Shown here: one piece after another, positions 37,754 through 47,018 of the stretch
Position numbering within the stretch: the first letter of the stretch is position 1
Layout: each line of letters begins with the position of its first letter
Assembly: GCF_014284235.1 (NCBI RefSeq)
Contig: NZ_JACOGD010000003.1
Coordinates: forward strand, 419,082-483,081
From: Cognatundibacterium curvum
GTDB taxonomy: Bacteria; Pseudomonadota; Gammaproteobacteria; Burkholderiales; Burkholderiaceae_D
DNA: 64,000 nt
Reading direction: 5' to 3'
The notes under the pieces: model-generated
Databases searched by the model: none
What the model was told of the DNA's origin: nothing
Seen by the model: only the letters and a program-made list of their open reading frames with translations
Made by a program: the position numbers and the translations under genes

Positions 37754-38740
37754 ATGATGACGAAACCCCACATTTTAGTAGCGCGTGCAATTTTTCCTGA
37801 AGTCTTAGCCCGGCTGGCTGAGCATTTTGAAGTAGAAAGTAATCAGGAGGATGAAATTTACTCGCAGCAGCAACTGACAGGCCGTCTGCAGGGTAAGCAG
37901 GGCGCGCTGATTACCGGTAGCGCCCGTATCAATGAGCAAGTGTTGGCTGCTGTTCCTGGTTTGCGTATGGTTGCCAATATGGCAGTGGGTTACGACAATA
38001 TCGATACCGCTGCCTGTGAGCGCTTTCAGGTTTTGGCCAGCAATACGCCGGATGTGTTGAATGAGACCACGGCCGATTTTGGCTGGGCATTGATGATGGC
38101 AACCGCGCGGCGCATCACTGAAGCTGAGCACTGGCTGCGCGCAGGGAAGTGGACTAAGTGGCGCTATGACAGCTTTATCGGTCCTGATTTGCACGGCAGT
38201 ACATTGGGCATCATAGGCATGGGGCGCATCGGTCAGGCGATAGCGCGTCGTTCGACTGGCTTCAATATGCAGGTGCTTTACCATAACCGTTCACGGCTGG
38301 CACCTGAGCTGGAGCAGGCGGCTAATCAGGCACAGTTTGTCAGCAAAGAGCAGTTGTTGCGCGAATCCGATCACGTGATATTAGTCTTGCCTTATTCCGC
38401 TGCGACCCACCATACCATTGCTGGCGCTGAGCTGGCCTTGATGAAACCGACTGCGACGCTGACCAATATTGCACGCGGCGGCATCGTCGACGATCAGGCC
38501 TTGATACATGCTTTGCGTAACAAAACGATCGCGGCGGCAGGGCTGGATGTGTTTGAAAATGAACCGGCTTTGCATCCGGATTTTCTGGGTTTGACCAATG
38601 TGGTGCTGACACCGCATATCGCCAGTGCTTCAGAAAAAACCCGGCTTGCGATGGCAAACTGTGCGGCAGATAATCTGATCGCAGGCTTGAGCGGACAGCG
38701 TCCGCCCAATCTGCTGACCAGTTTTCCTGTGCAGCTTTAA
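37754..38740 (+). CDS. D-isomer 2-hydroxyacid dehydrogenase, glyoxylate/hydroxypyruvate reductase-like
   Basis: A 328-residue NAD(P)-dependent enzyme. It has the dinucleotide motif LGIIGMGRIGQAIARR (about 150-165), catalytic Arg in NIARGGIVDD, Glu in DVFENEPALHP, and His in TPHIASASEKTR. The Val-Gly pair in MAVGYDNID and overall similarity favour GhrB-type glyoxylate/hydroxypyruvate reductase over D-lactate or phosphoglycerate dehydrogenase. AAAGAG precedes the tandem ATGATG start. Its TAA overlaps the stop of the convergent acyl-CoA-binding protein gene in the 4-bp sequence TTAA. Confidence 0.85.
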   Translation: MMTKPHILVARAIFPEVLARLAEHFEVESNQEDEIYSQQQLTGRLQGKQGALITGSARINEQVLAAVPGLRMVANMAVGYDNIDTAACERFQVLASNTPDVLNETTADFGWALMMATARRITEAEHWLRAGKWTKWRYDSFIGPDLHGSTLGIIGMGRIGQAIARRSTGFNMQVLYHNRSRLAPELEQAANQAQFVSKEQLLRESDHVILVLPYSAATHHTIAGAELALMKPTATLTNIARGGIVDDQALIHALRNKTIAAAGLDVFENEPALHPDFLGLTNVVLTPHIASASEKTRLAMANCAADNLIAGLSGQRPPNLLTSFPVQL

Positions 38741-38991
38741 GCTTTGAGGGAAGAGATCAGGTCTATGTATTGCTGCATCGCTGCTTCCTGGGTCGTGCCT
38801 TTGAGACCTGCCCAGGCGTCAAACTTGGCGCGGCCAACAAAGTCTGTCATGCCAGGACGGTCGCCAGTCGCGTCGCCAGTGCTGCCTTGTTTGTACAGTG
38901 CGTAAATTTTCAGCAGCGTCATATTGTCCGGGCGTTCCGGCAGGTTTTTGGAATCAGCCAGGGCCTGGGCGAATTGATCTTGTAAGCTCAT
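38737..38991 (-). CDS. Acyl-CoA-binding protein (ACBP)
   Basis: An 84-residue complete ACBP domain: LQDQFAQALADSKNL, then LLKIYALYKQGSTGD, FDAWAGLKGTTQEAAMQQYI. The Tyr/Lys residues that hold the CoA phosphate (YALYKQ, KFDAW) are present. It buffers long-chain acyl-CoA in the cytosol. Good RBS (GGAGA). Stop-codon overlap with the convergent gene. Confidence 0.92.
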   Translation of the reverse strand: MSLQDQFAQALADSKNLPERPDNMTLLKIYALYKQGSTGDATGDRPGMTDFVGRAKFDAWAGLKGTTQEAAMQQYIDLISSLKA

Positions 38992-39134
38992 GTGGTTCTC
39001 CGTGTTATTGATGCATCAGACTAATCATTGATTTAAAAAATTAGCAAACGCGAAAATAGCACGGGACTTACAACTGGTGGGGAAATGCGCTAGAGCATTT
39101 ACTCCAGCGCAAACCATGTCAGGTAAAGACAGAA

Positions 39135-39836
39135 TTAATGCACAGTCGGCTCAGCGCCGCAGCAGGATTTGAATTTTTTACCGCTGCCACAAGGGCAAGG
39201 ATCATTACGGCCAACTTTGGGGCTGTCGCGCTTGACGGTGGTGACGCCTGATTTGCGCAATGGTGCCCAGAAGCGGCGTATGGCCGGGATGGATTGTTCG
39301 ACCGCCAGTGCCAGGGTATGGCATTTTTCCGGTGTATCGACAAACTTCATCTCTTCTTCTTCGATTTCCTCTGCGCCTAACAAATAGATAGGCTGCAACA
39401 GCGGGCCGATTTCTTCCGATTCCCAGGCGGCTTCCCAGGCTTCAGCGCGTAACTGCATGCCTTCCCAGAAGCCCCAGGCCCAGGTTTCACCATCGATGAG
39501 TTCTTTGCCATTCTGTTCCAATACGCAGAACAGCGGTTCATATTCCTGCGGTGCGACTTCAAAGGTGATCTGGATTTCATTCATGAAGCGCGCAATCAGA
39601 TTGGTGATACGCTGCATTTCCTTGTCGTTCTTAAATTTAGGCTGACCCTGATCCGGCAGGCCCCAGACCAGCGGCAGCCATTCTGTCATCGGTATCATTT
39701 CCGGGCCCAGCGCGATGGCGGTCATATAGCCATGCAGGGCATCCATGGTCATGCCATCGTCACCGACCCGGTCTGACATGAGGAATTTGTCGAGTTCATT
39801 GAATTCTTTGTCGCTGAGTGGTTCGTCGAGATGCAT
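39135..39836 (-). CDS. UPF0149 (YecA-like) protein with C-terminal SEC-C zinc motif
   Basis: About 233 residues; ATGs at 39842 and 39836 are both possible, and CAGGT favours the second. The YecA/YgfB-type region covers about 1-170 ([43 protein letters not shown]). The C-terminus carries the SEC-C motif [18 protein letters not shown], a zinc ribbon also found at the end of SecA. Function is not established. Divergent from the kinase gene. Confidence 0.88.
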   Translation of the reverse strand: MHLDEPLSDKEFNELDKFLMSDRVGDDGMTMDALHGYMTAIALGPEMIPMTEWLPLVWGLPDQGQPKFKNDKEMQRITNLIARFMNEIQITFEVAPQEYEPLFCVLEQNGKELIDGETWAWGFWEGMQLRAEAWEAAWESEEIGPLLQPIYLLGAEEIEEEEMKFVDTPEKCHTLALAVEQSIPAIRRFWAPLRKSGVTTVKRDSPKVGRNDPCPCGSGKKFKSCCGAEPTVH

Positions 39837-39963
39837 GGTCATACCTGAGCTGAATGTGAAAATACCGGAAGTGTAGCGCTTTGCGCTCGCCTCGTGGGGC
39901 AGAATTCCGCTTTTTTCCGCGTTGAACTATGCATTCAGCGCAGAAACAGTGTGCATTCAGACG

Positions 39964-39969
39964 TACAAT
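39964..39969 (+). promoter_or_regulatory. -10 element, 7 nt before srkA ATG
   Basis: TACAAT followed by seven bases and the ATG at 39977, with no Shine-Dalgarno between. Transcription would start at or next to the ATG. Confidence 0.4.
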
Positions 39970-39976
39970 CGCGGCT

Positions 39977-40996
39977 ATGAATGCTCAAACGAATCAAGTA
40001 AATACTTTACCCGCTTTTGCGGACCTGACTCCTGACCTGGTGCTGGGCGCGGTAGAAAGCTGTGGCTGGTTTTGCGATGGCCGTATCCTGGCTTTGAATA
40101 GCTATGAAAACCGGGTGTATCAGGTCGCGCTGGAAGATGGTCCGCCTGTGATTGCCAAGTTCTACCGGCCTGGCCGCTGGACTGATGCGGCGATCCTGGA
40201 AGAACACGCATTTACCATGGAGCTGGCCGCGCAAGAGATCCCTGTCGTTACTGCCTTGAGCTCGGGTGCAGGCCAGAGTCTGCATCATTATCAGGGCTAT
40301 CGCTTTGCCTTATTCCCACGTCAGGGCGGGCGCGCACCCGAGTTGCAGGATGCGGCGACGCTGGAATGGATGGGACGTTTTTTGGGGCGCATACATGCGG
40401 TCGGTGCGCTCAGCAGTTATCAGCATCGGCCTGAAATTAATCCGGATACCTTTGGTGCACAGCCTCTGGACTGGCTGGCCCGCAGTGGCATGATCCCGCC
40501 TGAATTACAGACTGTGTATATGTCAGTTGCTCAACAGGCGTTGGACGCTGTGCAGCAGTGTTATGCGCGTGCCGGGTCTGTGCCTGTGTTGAGGCTGCAT
40601 GGTGATTGCCATATGGGGAATGTATTGTGGCTGGATCAGGGACCGCAGGCCGGACCGCACTTTGTCGATTTCGATGACAGTCGCATGGGGCCTGCAATTC
40701 AGGATCTATGGATGCTACTGTCAGGTGAACGCGCTGAGATGCAGCGCCAGATGACAGATATCCTGGTTGGTTACGAAGACTTTTTTGATTTTGATCCGCG
40801 CCAGCTTTACCTGATCGAAGCTTTACGTACACTGCGTTTGATCCACTATTCGGCCTGGCTGGGTCAGCGTTGGGATGATGCGGCTTTCCAGGCGGCCTTC
40901 CCCTGGTTTAATACTCAGCGTTATTGGCAAGATCGTATTTTGGAATTACGTGAGCAAATCGCACTGATGGACGAGCCGCCACTCTGGAATTTCTGA
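39977..40996 (+). CDS. srkA: Stress response kinase A-like Ser/Thr kinase
   Basis: A 339-residue protein of the YihE/SrkA (aminoglycoside-phosphotransferase fold) family. The ATG at 39977 fits the -10 position; the frame to 39929 would include the promoter. Motifs: NSYENRVYQVALEDG and VIAKFYRPGRWT (ATP Lys), LRLHGDCHMGNVLW (catalytic Asp) and FVDFDDSRMGPAIQDLWML (Mg-binding Asp). E. coli SrkA counters envelope-stress and toxin-induced death; that role is known for the family and not shown here. Confidence 0.9.
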   Translation: MNAQTNQVNTLPAFADLTPDLVLGAVESCGWFCDGRILALNSYENRVYQVALEDGPPVIAKFYRPGRWTDAAILEEHAFTMELAAQEIPVVTALSSGAGQSLHHYQGYRFALFPRQGGRAPELQDAATLEWMGRFLGRIHAVGALSSYQHRPEINPDTFGAQPLDWLARSGMIPPELQTVYMSVAQQALDAVQQCYARAGSVPVLRLHGDCHMGNVLWLDQGPQAGPHFVDFDDSRMGPAIQDLWMLLSGERAEMQRQMTDILVGYEDFFDFDPRQLYLIEALRTLRLIHYSAWLGQRWDDAAFQAAFPWFNTQRYWQDRILELREQIALMDEPPLWNF

Positions 40997-41004
40997 AAAA
41001 CCGG

Positions 41005-41033
41005 TCGGCAAGTCGACGCTGATCGGCTACAAT
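41005..41033 (+). promoter_or_regulatory. Putative sigma70 promoter of rpiA
   Basis: TCGGCA (41005-41010), 17-bp spacer, TACAAT (41028-41033), about 55 nt before the rpiA start. Confidence 0.45.
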
Positions 41034-41088
41034 GCCGCCAATTTTTTAATCTGCAGATCACGGGTCTGCACATCTACGGAGCTGCAAC

Positions 41089-41763
41089 ATGACTCAGGAC
41101 GAATTGAAACTGGCGGTCGCCCAGGCCGCCATTGCCTATGTGGTTGAAGGTGAAATTGTTGGTGTAGGAACCGGTTCCACCGCGAATTTCTTCATCGATG
41201 AACTGGCAAAGATGAAAGACAAAATCAAAGCTGCGGTCGCCTCATCAGAAGCAACCGCAGAACGTCTGCGTGCGCATGGCATTACCGTGCTGGACTTGAA
41301 TGAAGTCACGCATATGCCGGTGTATATCGATGGTGCCGATGAGATTAATGCCTCAGGTGCGATGATCAAAGGTGGCGGTGCTGCTTTGACCCGCGAAAAA
41401 ATTGTGGCTTCCGTTGCAGAAAAATTTGTATGTATTGCAGATGGCTCTAAACTGGTCGACACGCTGGGGCGTTTTCCTTTACCGGTTGAAGTCATTCCTA
41501 TGTCTCATGCAGTGGTTAGTCGCCAGTTGAATGCACTGGGGGGGAATGCCAAGCTGCGCCTCAAGGATGGTCAGCCCCTGGTAACCGATAATGGTAACTA
41601 CATCCTGGATGTGCATGGCTTGCAGATTACCGATCCGCTGGCCTTGGAAAATACGATTAATAATATCGTTGGTGTGGTTACCGTTGGCTTGTTTGCGCAT
41701 CAGGGTGCAGATGTTTGCTTGCTGGGGACGGCTGAAGGTGTGAGAAGTCTGATATATAAATAA
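41089..41763 (+). CDS. rpiA: Ribose-5-phosphate isomerase A
   Basis: A 224-residue enzyme of the pentose phosphate pathway. Substrate loops [15 protein letters not shown] and [10 protein letters not shown] (catalytic Asp/Glu), [14 protein letters not shown] (catalytic Lys region) and [18 protein letters not shown] are intact. CGGAG sits 8 nt before the ATG. Single gene with its own promoter. Confidence 0.95.
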   Translation: MTQDELKLAVAQAAIAYVVEGEIVGVGTGSTANFFIDELAKMKDKIKAAVASSEATAERLRAHGITVLDLNEVTHMPVYIDGADEINASGAMIKGGGAALTREKIVASVAEKFVCIADGSKLVDTLGRFPLPVEVIPMSHAVVSRQLNALGGNAKLRLKDGQPLVTDNGNYILDVHGLQITDPLALENTINNIVGVVTVGLFAHQGADVCLLGTAEGVRSLIYK

Positions 41764-41856
41764 ATTGTAAATATCACTACTTTGTTTATGTTTTTGCAAT
41801 AAAATGATTGCGGTTTTACCATCAGTGTCAATTCATCTTATTTTAAGGAGTACGAC

Positions 41857-42591
41857 GTGCATATTCATTCCTCTTTACAGAAACACGGGAAATTTCTGAG
41901 CGCATTAGCTGCAGCTTTGTTGATGTCTGCCTGTGCTACCCAGCCAGTGACCACTGCGCAGCTAGCCGTGCCTATGACTAAAATCACGCAAAGTGAAGTT
42001 ACGCCAGATCTCGCAATTCAGCGTCTGAAGGATGGAAATGCACGATTTGTGTCTGGCAGTATGTTGAAGCGCGACTTGATGGCTCAGGCAAAAATCAGCG
42101 GTAAAGACGGCCAGTATCCCTTCGTGAGCGTAGTGTCCTGCATCGATTCCCGTTCTGATCCGGCATTGGTATTTGATCAGGGTATCGGCGACATGTTCAC
42201 TGCACGTGTAGCGGGCAATATCGTCAATGAAGACATCCTTGGCAGCCTGGAATATGCGGCTAAAGTAGCGGGTTCCAAAGCCATCGTCGTGTTGGGACAT
42301 ACCCATTGTGGCGCGGTGAAAGGTGCGTGTGACAGCGCAGTTTTGGGTAATCTGACGCAGCTGGTCGCTAAAATTGCTCCGGCAGTTAAGGCAACACCAG
42401 ATAACCATGGTACTGACCGCAGTTCAAAAAATCACCACTTCGTTGACGCTGCTGCCGAAATGAACGTCAAGATGACAGTGCAGGCAATTTCCGAGAAAAG
42501 CCCGGTATTGCGCGACATGATCAACAGCGGTCAGATCAAGGTCATCGGTGCTATGCATGACGTGGAAACCGGTAAGGTTGAATTCTTCTGA
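41857..42591 (+). CDS. Beta-class carbonic anhydrase, predicted exported lipoprotein
   Basis: 244 residues from a GTG preceded by TAAGGAG. The N-terminus is a lipoprotein-type signal (KFLSALAAALLMSAC, lipidation at Cys26). Zinc ligands Cys95, His148 and Cys151 and the Asp97-Arg99 dyad (CIDSRSDP) are present, so it should be active, interconverting CO2 and bicarbonate. Most bacterial beta enzymes are cytosolic; exported, alpha-like placement is less usual. Its tail is short and ends VETGKVEFF. Terminator downstream. Confidence 0.9.
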   Translation: MHIHSSLQKHGKFLSALAAALLMSACATQPVTTAQLAVPMTKITQSEVTPDLAIQRLKDGNARFVSGSMLKRDLMAQAKISGKDGQYPFVSVVSCIDSRSDPALVFDQGIGDMFTARVAGNIVNEDILGSLEYAAKVAGSKAIVVLGHTHCGAVKGACDSAVLGNLTQLVAKIAPAVKATPDNHGTDRSSKNHHFVDAAAEMNVKMTVQAISEKSPVLRDMINSGQIKVIGAMHDVETGKVEFF

Positions 42592-42626
42592 TGCTGTTTT
42601 GAGCTTGTAGCAGTCAGTGCAGATGT

Positions 42627-42658
42627 AAAAAACCGCAAACTGAGTTTGCGGTTTTTTT
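42627..42658. terminator. Bidirectional rho-independent terminator
   Basis: AAAAAACCGCAAAC-TGA-GTTTGCGGTTTTTTT after the carbonic anhydrase gene and facing yggX. Confidence 0.9.
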
Positions 42659-42724
42659 ATTTTGCGCAGCTAATCGTTGACTATCATCTGCGGCAAAACC
42701 CTAAGCAGATAACAGCGTAGCTAC

Positions 42725-42997
42725 TTATTCGGATGGAGGCACATAACCAGCTGCAGCATCCGCACCATCGCCGAAGAAGTGCTTGTCCATCTGCGCCATC
42801 AGGTATTTACGGGCGCGTAAATCGGCCAGATTCAGACGGTTTTCATTGACCAGCATGGTTTGGTGCTTGATCCAGCCAGCCCAGGCTTCTTTGGAAACGG
42901 ACTGATACAGTTTCGCGCCCAGCTCGCCGGGTACAGGCGGGAAATCCAGACCTTCGGCTTCTTTATCTAATTTAATGCAGTGGACCATACGGGCCAT
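42725..42997 (-). CDS. yggX: Fe(2+)-trafficking / oxidative damage protection protein YggX
   Basis: A 90-residue protein with the family pattern [23 protein letters not shown] (the Cys-7-type cysteine present), [19 protein letters not shown] and MDKHFFG. It protects iron-sulfur clusters from oxidation. AAGGAGT precedes the ATG. Downstream of argA on the same strand with a 51-nt gap, a common Burkholderiales arrangement. Confidence 0.93.
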   Translation of the reverse strand: MARMVHCIKLDKEAEGLDFPPVPGELGAKLYQSVSKEAWAGWIKHQTMLVNENRLNLADLRARKYLMAQMDKHFFGDGADAAAGYVPPSE

Positions 42998-43048
42998 GGT
43001 AATACTCCTTAGTGATACGCAAACAGCCTGAATTATAAAGGGAAGTGC

Positions 43049-44359
43049 TTACAACTGCTTGATCAGTACCAGGGATTTACGCTGCCAGTTGTACATTTTC
43101 TGGCGGTCTTTTGGTAAGTCATCGACCGAGGCTTTTACGAAGCCACGCTTCAGGAACCAGTGTTCGGTGCGGGTGGTCAGTACAAACAATGAATGGAAGC
43201 CGGCGCGGCGTGCGCGTTTCTCCATATGCTTCAGTATGCGCTCGCCGTCGCCCTGACTCTGCACGTCGGGATTGACGGTCAGGCAGGCCATCTCGCCCAT
43301 TTTGTCGAAAGGGAAAGGATAGAGCGCAGCGCAACCGAAAATCACGCCATCATGTTCGATGACAGAGAAGTAGTTGATCTCGCGTTCTATCAGTTCGCGT
43401 CCGCGTTTGACCAGGGTGCCATCGGCTTCCAGCGGCTCTATCAGCTTAATAATGCCGCCCACATCTTCAATCGTGGCTTCACGCAGGCTTTCCAGATTTT
43501 CTGAAGACACCATGGTGCCGACGCCATCATGGGTAAACAATTCCAGCAGCGCCGAGCCGTCCATGTCAAACGGCACGATGTGAATACGCGGTACGCCGCC
43601 ACGTGAAGCCTTGACCGCGTGTTCCAGATAAAACGCCGAATCTGCTGGCAGGTAAGCTGCTTTGAGTTCCTGCTCAGCCTGCATGAACGATAATTCACGC
43701 AATTCGTCATTATCCTGATCCACCATCATCGGCGTTTCAGTGATAAAGATCAGCTTATCGGCACGCAGCGCGGTCGCGGCCGACACGGCGACATCTTCCA
43801 TCGTCAGATTAAACGCCTCGCCGGTCGGGGAAAAACCCAGCGGGCCTAGTAATACCAGACTGCCAGCTTCCAGAATATGTTGTATGGTGTCGTAGGCCAC
43901 CTTACGGGTAGTACCTGTCAGTCCGAAATCGACGCCGCCCACAATACCGATAGGCTTAGCCGTCACGAAATTGCCGGAAATGATGCGGATCGCTGCATGT
44001 GCCATCGGGGTATTTGGTAAACCCTGGCTGAAAGCAGCCTCGATATCAAGACGTAATTCACCCGCAGCTTCTTTAGAACATTCCATCGCAGCGGTGTCGG
44101 TGATCCTGACGCCATTATGGAAACGCCCCTCCACATTACGCAAGGCCAGCTGCTCTGCGACCTGAGGACGCGAGCCGTGCACGATCACGATGCGGATGCC
44201 AAGTGCATGCAACAGCGATAAATCTTGTGCCAGAACCGGTAATGCGCCTGCAACGACCAGTTCACCCGGGAATGCGACCACGAAGGTCTTTCCACGGAAG
44301 GCATGAATATAGGGTGCGACCGACCGCAACCACTGAACGAATTGAAGAGGATTTTCCAT
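43049..44359 (-). CDS. argA: Amino-acid N-acetyltransferase (N-acetylglutamate synthase)
   Basis: A 436-residue classical ArgA: an amino-acid-kinase-like domain (about 1-285; FRGKTFVVAFPGELV, IVHGSRPQVAEQL, GVDFGLTGTTRKV), where arginine feedback binds, then a GNAT acetyltransferase domain (about 290-436; ACLTVNPDVQSQGDGERIL). It is the first step of arginine synthesis. The ATG at 44359 was chosen because a perfect TATAAT lies 6 nt upstream, leaving no room for the longer 464-residue frame. No Shine-Dalgarno. Confidence 0.93.
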   Translation of the reverse strand: MENPLQFVQWLRSVAPYIHAFRGKTFVVAFPGELVVAGALPVLAQDLSLLHALGIRIVIVHGSRPQVAEQLALRNVEGRFHNGVRITDTAAMECSKEAAGELRLDIEAAFSQGLPNTPMAHAAIRIISGNFVTAKPIGIVGGVDFGLTGTTRKVAYDTIQHILEAGSLVLLGPLGFSPTGEAFNLTMEDVAVSAATALRADKLIFITETPMMVDQDNDELRELSFMQAEQELKAAYLPADSAFYLEHAVKASRGGVPRIHIVPFDMDGSALLELFTHDGVGTMVSSENLESLREATIEDVGGIIKLIEPLEADGTLVKRGRELIEREINYFSVIEHDGVIFGCAALYPFPFDKMGEMACLTVNPDVQSQGDGERILKHMEKRARRAGFHSLFVLTTRTEHWFLKRGFVKASVDDLPKDRQKMYNWQRKSLVLIKQL

Positions 44360-44365
44360 GCGCGA

Positions 44366-44371
44366 ATTATA
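44366..44371 (-). promoter_or_regulatory. Consensus -10 (TATAAT) 6 nt before argA ATG
   Basis: On the minus strand TATAAT is followed by TCGCGC and then ATG. The expected start point is the A of the ATG, so the message would be leaderless. The -35 is weak (TTATCG-like, 18-bp spacer). Confidence 0.5.
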
Positions 44372-44444
44372 ATCGCAGTGCCGGATTCGCGATAAAAAAA
44401 TCTCAGTGTGCTGATTGCAGATATGAGAAAAACTGCGTCGCAAC

Positions 44445-45599
44445 TTATCGTTGCTGGCTCAGAGCCATTAAGGCCTTAAGCTTTTTGCCATACAGTTCCT
44501 GCGCGCCTGGCGTCGTGCTGTGATCACGGGCCAGACTCAGCTGACGACTGGCTTCCCTGAGGTCTCCCAAACGCAGATTGGCCTGAGCCAGCCAGAAATG
44601 GGTTTCTTCATTGTAGGGATCGCGCTTTGCTTCTTGCTCAAACAAGCTACGTGCTTCGGCATATTGCGCTTGCGCCATGGCGTGCTGCCCCAGGTTGAGA
44701 AAATGGAAGGGTGGATAGGTTTGAATTTGCCGTAATGCGGCTAACTGCAATGCGGCTTCCTCAGGTTTTCCCATGGTTTGCAGCGTTTCCACCAGATTGC
44801 TGAGCGTGATTACATTTTTCGGTTCTGCCGCCAGGATCTGGCGAAATACGGTTTCAGCCAGCGCCAGATCGCCATGGCGACGGTAGATCACGCCCAGGGT
44901 GTTATGGGCGGGTTGGAAATTGGGTTCGGTTTGCAGTGCCGCGGTCGCATGCCAGTATGCATCGTCGATTTGATTCTGCGCCAACAGTTCAGCGGCACGG
45001 TTATTCAGGAACATCGCGAGTACCCGGGCTTCGCTGAGCGAGACGCTACGCTGCTTATGCGCGACCGGACCAGGCAGGAAATCAATGAGCAAGGTATTGA
45101 AGTCATCCATTTGCGCGCTGTAATTACTGTTTTTAGTGCCAAGGATGATGTTGACATGACCGGAAGAGACATACAGATTGCCGACCCGGCTCCAGGATTC
45201 ATCAAGGAAAACCTGCTGATAGTGCACGGGCAGATCCAATGCATGGGCCATCGCAGCGGTCATCAGTACCAGTGACAGGCAATTGCCTGAACGGCTCGCA
45301 AACGTCTCAGCTGCGGTTTTGGTGATGCTGCTGTCATAGTCCAGCGTGACTTTGCTATCCCTTTGCAGTGCATCGAATAAACCGCGCTTTTTATCCGACT
45401 GGCGCGCTTGCAGCCTGACTTCTTTATGCAGGAATTGCTGCATTTCCGGGCTGACTTTCAGGATTGCGGTCGTATCTACCGGAGCAGTGGGTGGCTTGAA
45501 TCCGGCGTCATGCCGCGGCGCCTGTGCAAGTGGAGCAGTCGGTGTGCTGGCGCAGGCAGACAGCGCCGCGATGATCACAAGCATGCAAAACCGTTTCAT
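44445..45599 (-). CDS. Transglutaminase-like / TPR lipoprotein, copy A
   Basis: 384 residues from the ATG at 45599 (AAGGAG ahead; the longer frame lacks an RBS). Lipoprotein signal ending LSAC (Cys16). Residues about 45-190 form a transglutaminase-like domain with the triad candidates Cys107 (SGNCLSLVLM), His148 (SSGHVNIILG) and Asp173 (LLIDFLPGP). About 200-384 are TPR repeats (AYWHATAALQTEPNFQPAHN, TLGVIYRRHGDLALAE). Similar to the SirB1-type transglutaminase/TPR fold, but exported. Function unknown; possibly peptide cleavage or cross-linking at the envelope. Tandem paralogue of the next gene, with the same length, domains and triad spacing. Confidence 0.8.
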   Translation of the reverse strand: MKRFCMLVIIAALSACASTPTAPLAQAPRHDAGFKPPTAPVDTTAILKVSPEMQQFLHKEVRLQARQSDKKRGLFDALQRDSKVTLDYDSSITKTAAETFASRSGNCLSLVLMTAAMAHALDLPVHYQQVFLDESWSRVGNLYVSSGHVNIILGTKNSNYSAQMDDFNTLLIDFLPGPVAHKQRSVSLSEARVLAMFLNNRAAELLAQNQIDDAYWHATAALQTEPNFQPAHNTLGVIYRRHGDLALAETVFRQILAAEPKNVITLSNLVETLQTMGKPEEAALQLAALRQIQTYPPFHFLNLGQHAMAQAQYAEARSLFEQEAKRDPYNEETHFWLAQANLRLGDLREASRQLSLARDHSTTPGAQELYGKKLKALMALSQQR

Positions 45600-45717
45600 G
45601 GTGTTCTCCTTTGCTGTTGCTGCTGATTTGGTAGCTGCCTGAGGCCTGTGCAGATCATGGTCTCTGCATTGTGGTAAACAATATGCGTGTTTGCAAGCCA
45701 AATTCCTTCGTCAGGGC

Positions 45718-46869
45718 TTAGTGGTGTGCCGCGCGCAGTGCCTGTAGCTTCAGGTCAAAGCGTTGCCTGGTCTGCGCTGTGGTGGCGGATTCGCGTGCCA
45801 ACACCAATTGTTGATTTGCACTCGTGGTGTCGCCCAGATGCAGATAAGTCATGGCCAGCCAGTGGTAGCTCTCAGTATGCTGAGGCGTGATGCTGAGCTG
45901 CTCTTGAAAAGCAGTGCGCGCGGCGGTAAAGCTGGCTTGTTGATACAGGGCTTTGCCGGTTTGAAAATGCCGGAACGGTTCCTGGTAATGTAGCTGTGTC
46001 AGCCTCGCTTGAATCTGGCTGGCACCTGCGCTGTCGCCGCTGCGACTCAGGCTATCCTGCAGATTGCTGAGCGCAAGCAGATGATCCGGCGCGACGGCGA
46101 GTATCTGGCGATAGACCTGACTGGCCAGCTGATAGTGCTGGCCGCGTTGGTAAATCACGCCCAAGGTATTGAGTGCAGGCAGAAAGCCGGGATCTTGTGC
46201 GATTGCGCTTTTGGCATACCAATACGCATCGTTCAGCTGAGCTTGCTGTAAAGACTCCGCGGCGCGATTATTGAAGTACATAGCCAGGATGCGTGCTTCC
46301 GATATGCTAACCGACGGATATTTGATCGCTTCCGGTGGCGGCAGAAAATCAATCACGAGTACATCATTATCATCCGATGTTGAAAGGTAAGCCTGACGGT
46401 ATCTGCCCAAGGCGATGTTCACATGGCCAGTCGCCAGTACCAGCTGATCTGCCTGTAGCCATAAGGTGTCGACCATCACATTGCGGTAATCAACTTGCAG
46501 CCCAAGTTTTTTCGCCAATGCAGAAGTCATGAGCACCAGTGACAGGCAATTGCCGGTTTTGGCTTCGAAAGCCTGTTCTGCATTGCGGGTCAGGCTGGCG
46601 TCATATTCCAGAGTGATGCGGTTGTCCTGGCTGATGGCTTGAAATAAGGCCAGACGCAGTTCGGTCTTTTTACTACGCGGCAGTACCTCTTTTTCCAGAA
46701 ATTGTTCCATCGCCGGGTTGATCGCCAGCACCTGTTCAGCACTGATCAATGCTGGTCGTGGGCCGTACCACTGATCCTGAAACAGCTCGCTGCTGAGCAC
46801 AGGCGGGCGCACGCTGCTGCAGGCGCTGAGCAGATTCAGTAAGACCAGGGTCAGCAGTATCCGTCGCAT
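45718..46869 (-). CDS. Transglutaminase-like / TPR lipoprotein, copy B
   Basis: A 383-residue paralogue of the gene just downstream on the same strand (gap 118 nt). Lipoprotein signal ending LLSAC (Cys17). The triad candidates are conserved at Cys108 (TGNCLSLVLM), His149 (ATGHVNIALG) and Asp174 (LVIDFLPPP). TPR region about 200-383 (TLGVIYQRGQHYQLAS). The two proteins keep the same order and spacing but differ widely elsewhere, so the duplication is old and both look functional. They lie between argA and hrpA, which are often close neighbours in Burkholderiales, suggesting insertion or local retention of this pair. Confidence 0.8.
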   Translation of the reverse strand: MRRILLTLVLLNLLSACSSVRPPVLSSELFQDQWYGPRPALISAEQVLAINPAMEQFLEKEVLPRSKKTELRLALFQAISQDNRITLEYDASLTRNAEQAFEAKTGNCLSLVLMTSALAKKLGLQVDYRNVMVDTLWLQADQLVLATGHVNIALGRYRQAYLSTSDDNDVLVIDFLPPPEAIKYPSVSISEARILAMYFNNRAAESLQQAQLNDAYWYAKSAIAQDPGFLPALNTLGVIYQRGQHYQLASQVYRQILAVAPDHLLALSNLQDSLSRSGDSAGASQIQARLTQLHYQEPFRHFQTGKALYQQASFTAARTAFQEQLSITPQHTESYHWLAMTYLHLGDTTSANQQLVLARESATTAQTRQRFDLKLQALRAAHH

Positions 46870-47002
46870 GATGTTCTTCTTCAGGAAAGGTGGCGGCCAG
46901 GCATGTATACCTTCGCCATGTGCAAAACTCAGTATAGTCCAGCCCGGCGCTGCAGTGTTCCTGATTATCCTGATTAAGCAGAAAATTAAACGGAAAATCT
47001 GG

Positions 47003-47008
47003 GATAAT
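47003..47008 (+). promoter_or_regulatory. Putative -10 element before hrpA
   Basis: GGGATAAT ends 10 nt before the ATG at 47019 and overlaps the ATG at 47007. It therefore favours the later start, with a very short leader. Confidence 0.35.
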
Positions 47009-47018
47009 GCGCAGCGCT

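Noticed and set aside
41962..42408. 148-residue antisense frame opposite the carbonic anhydrase
   Set aside because: Opposite strand of conserved zinc-site sequence, with no RBS or recognisable domain.
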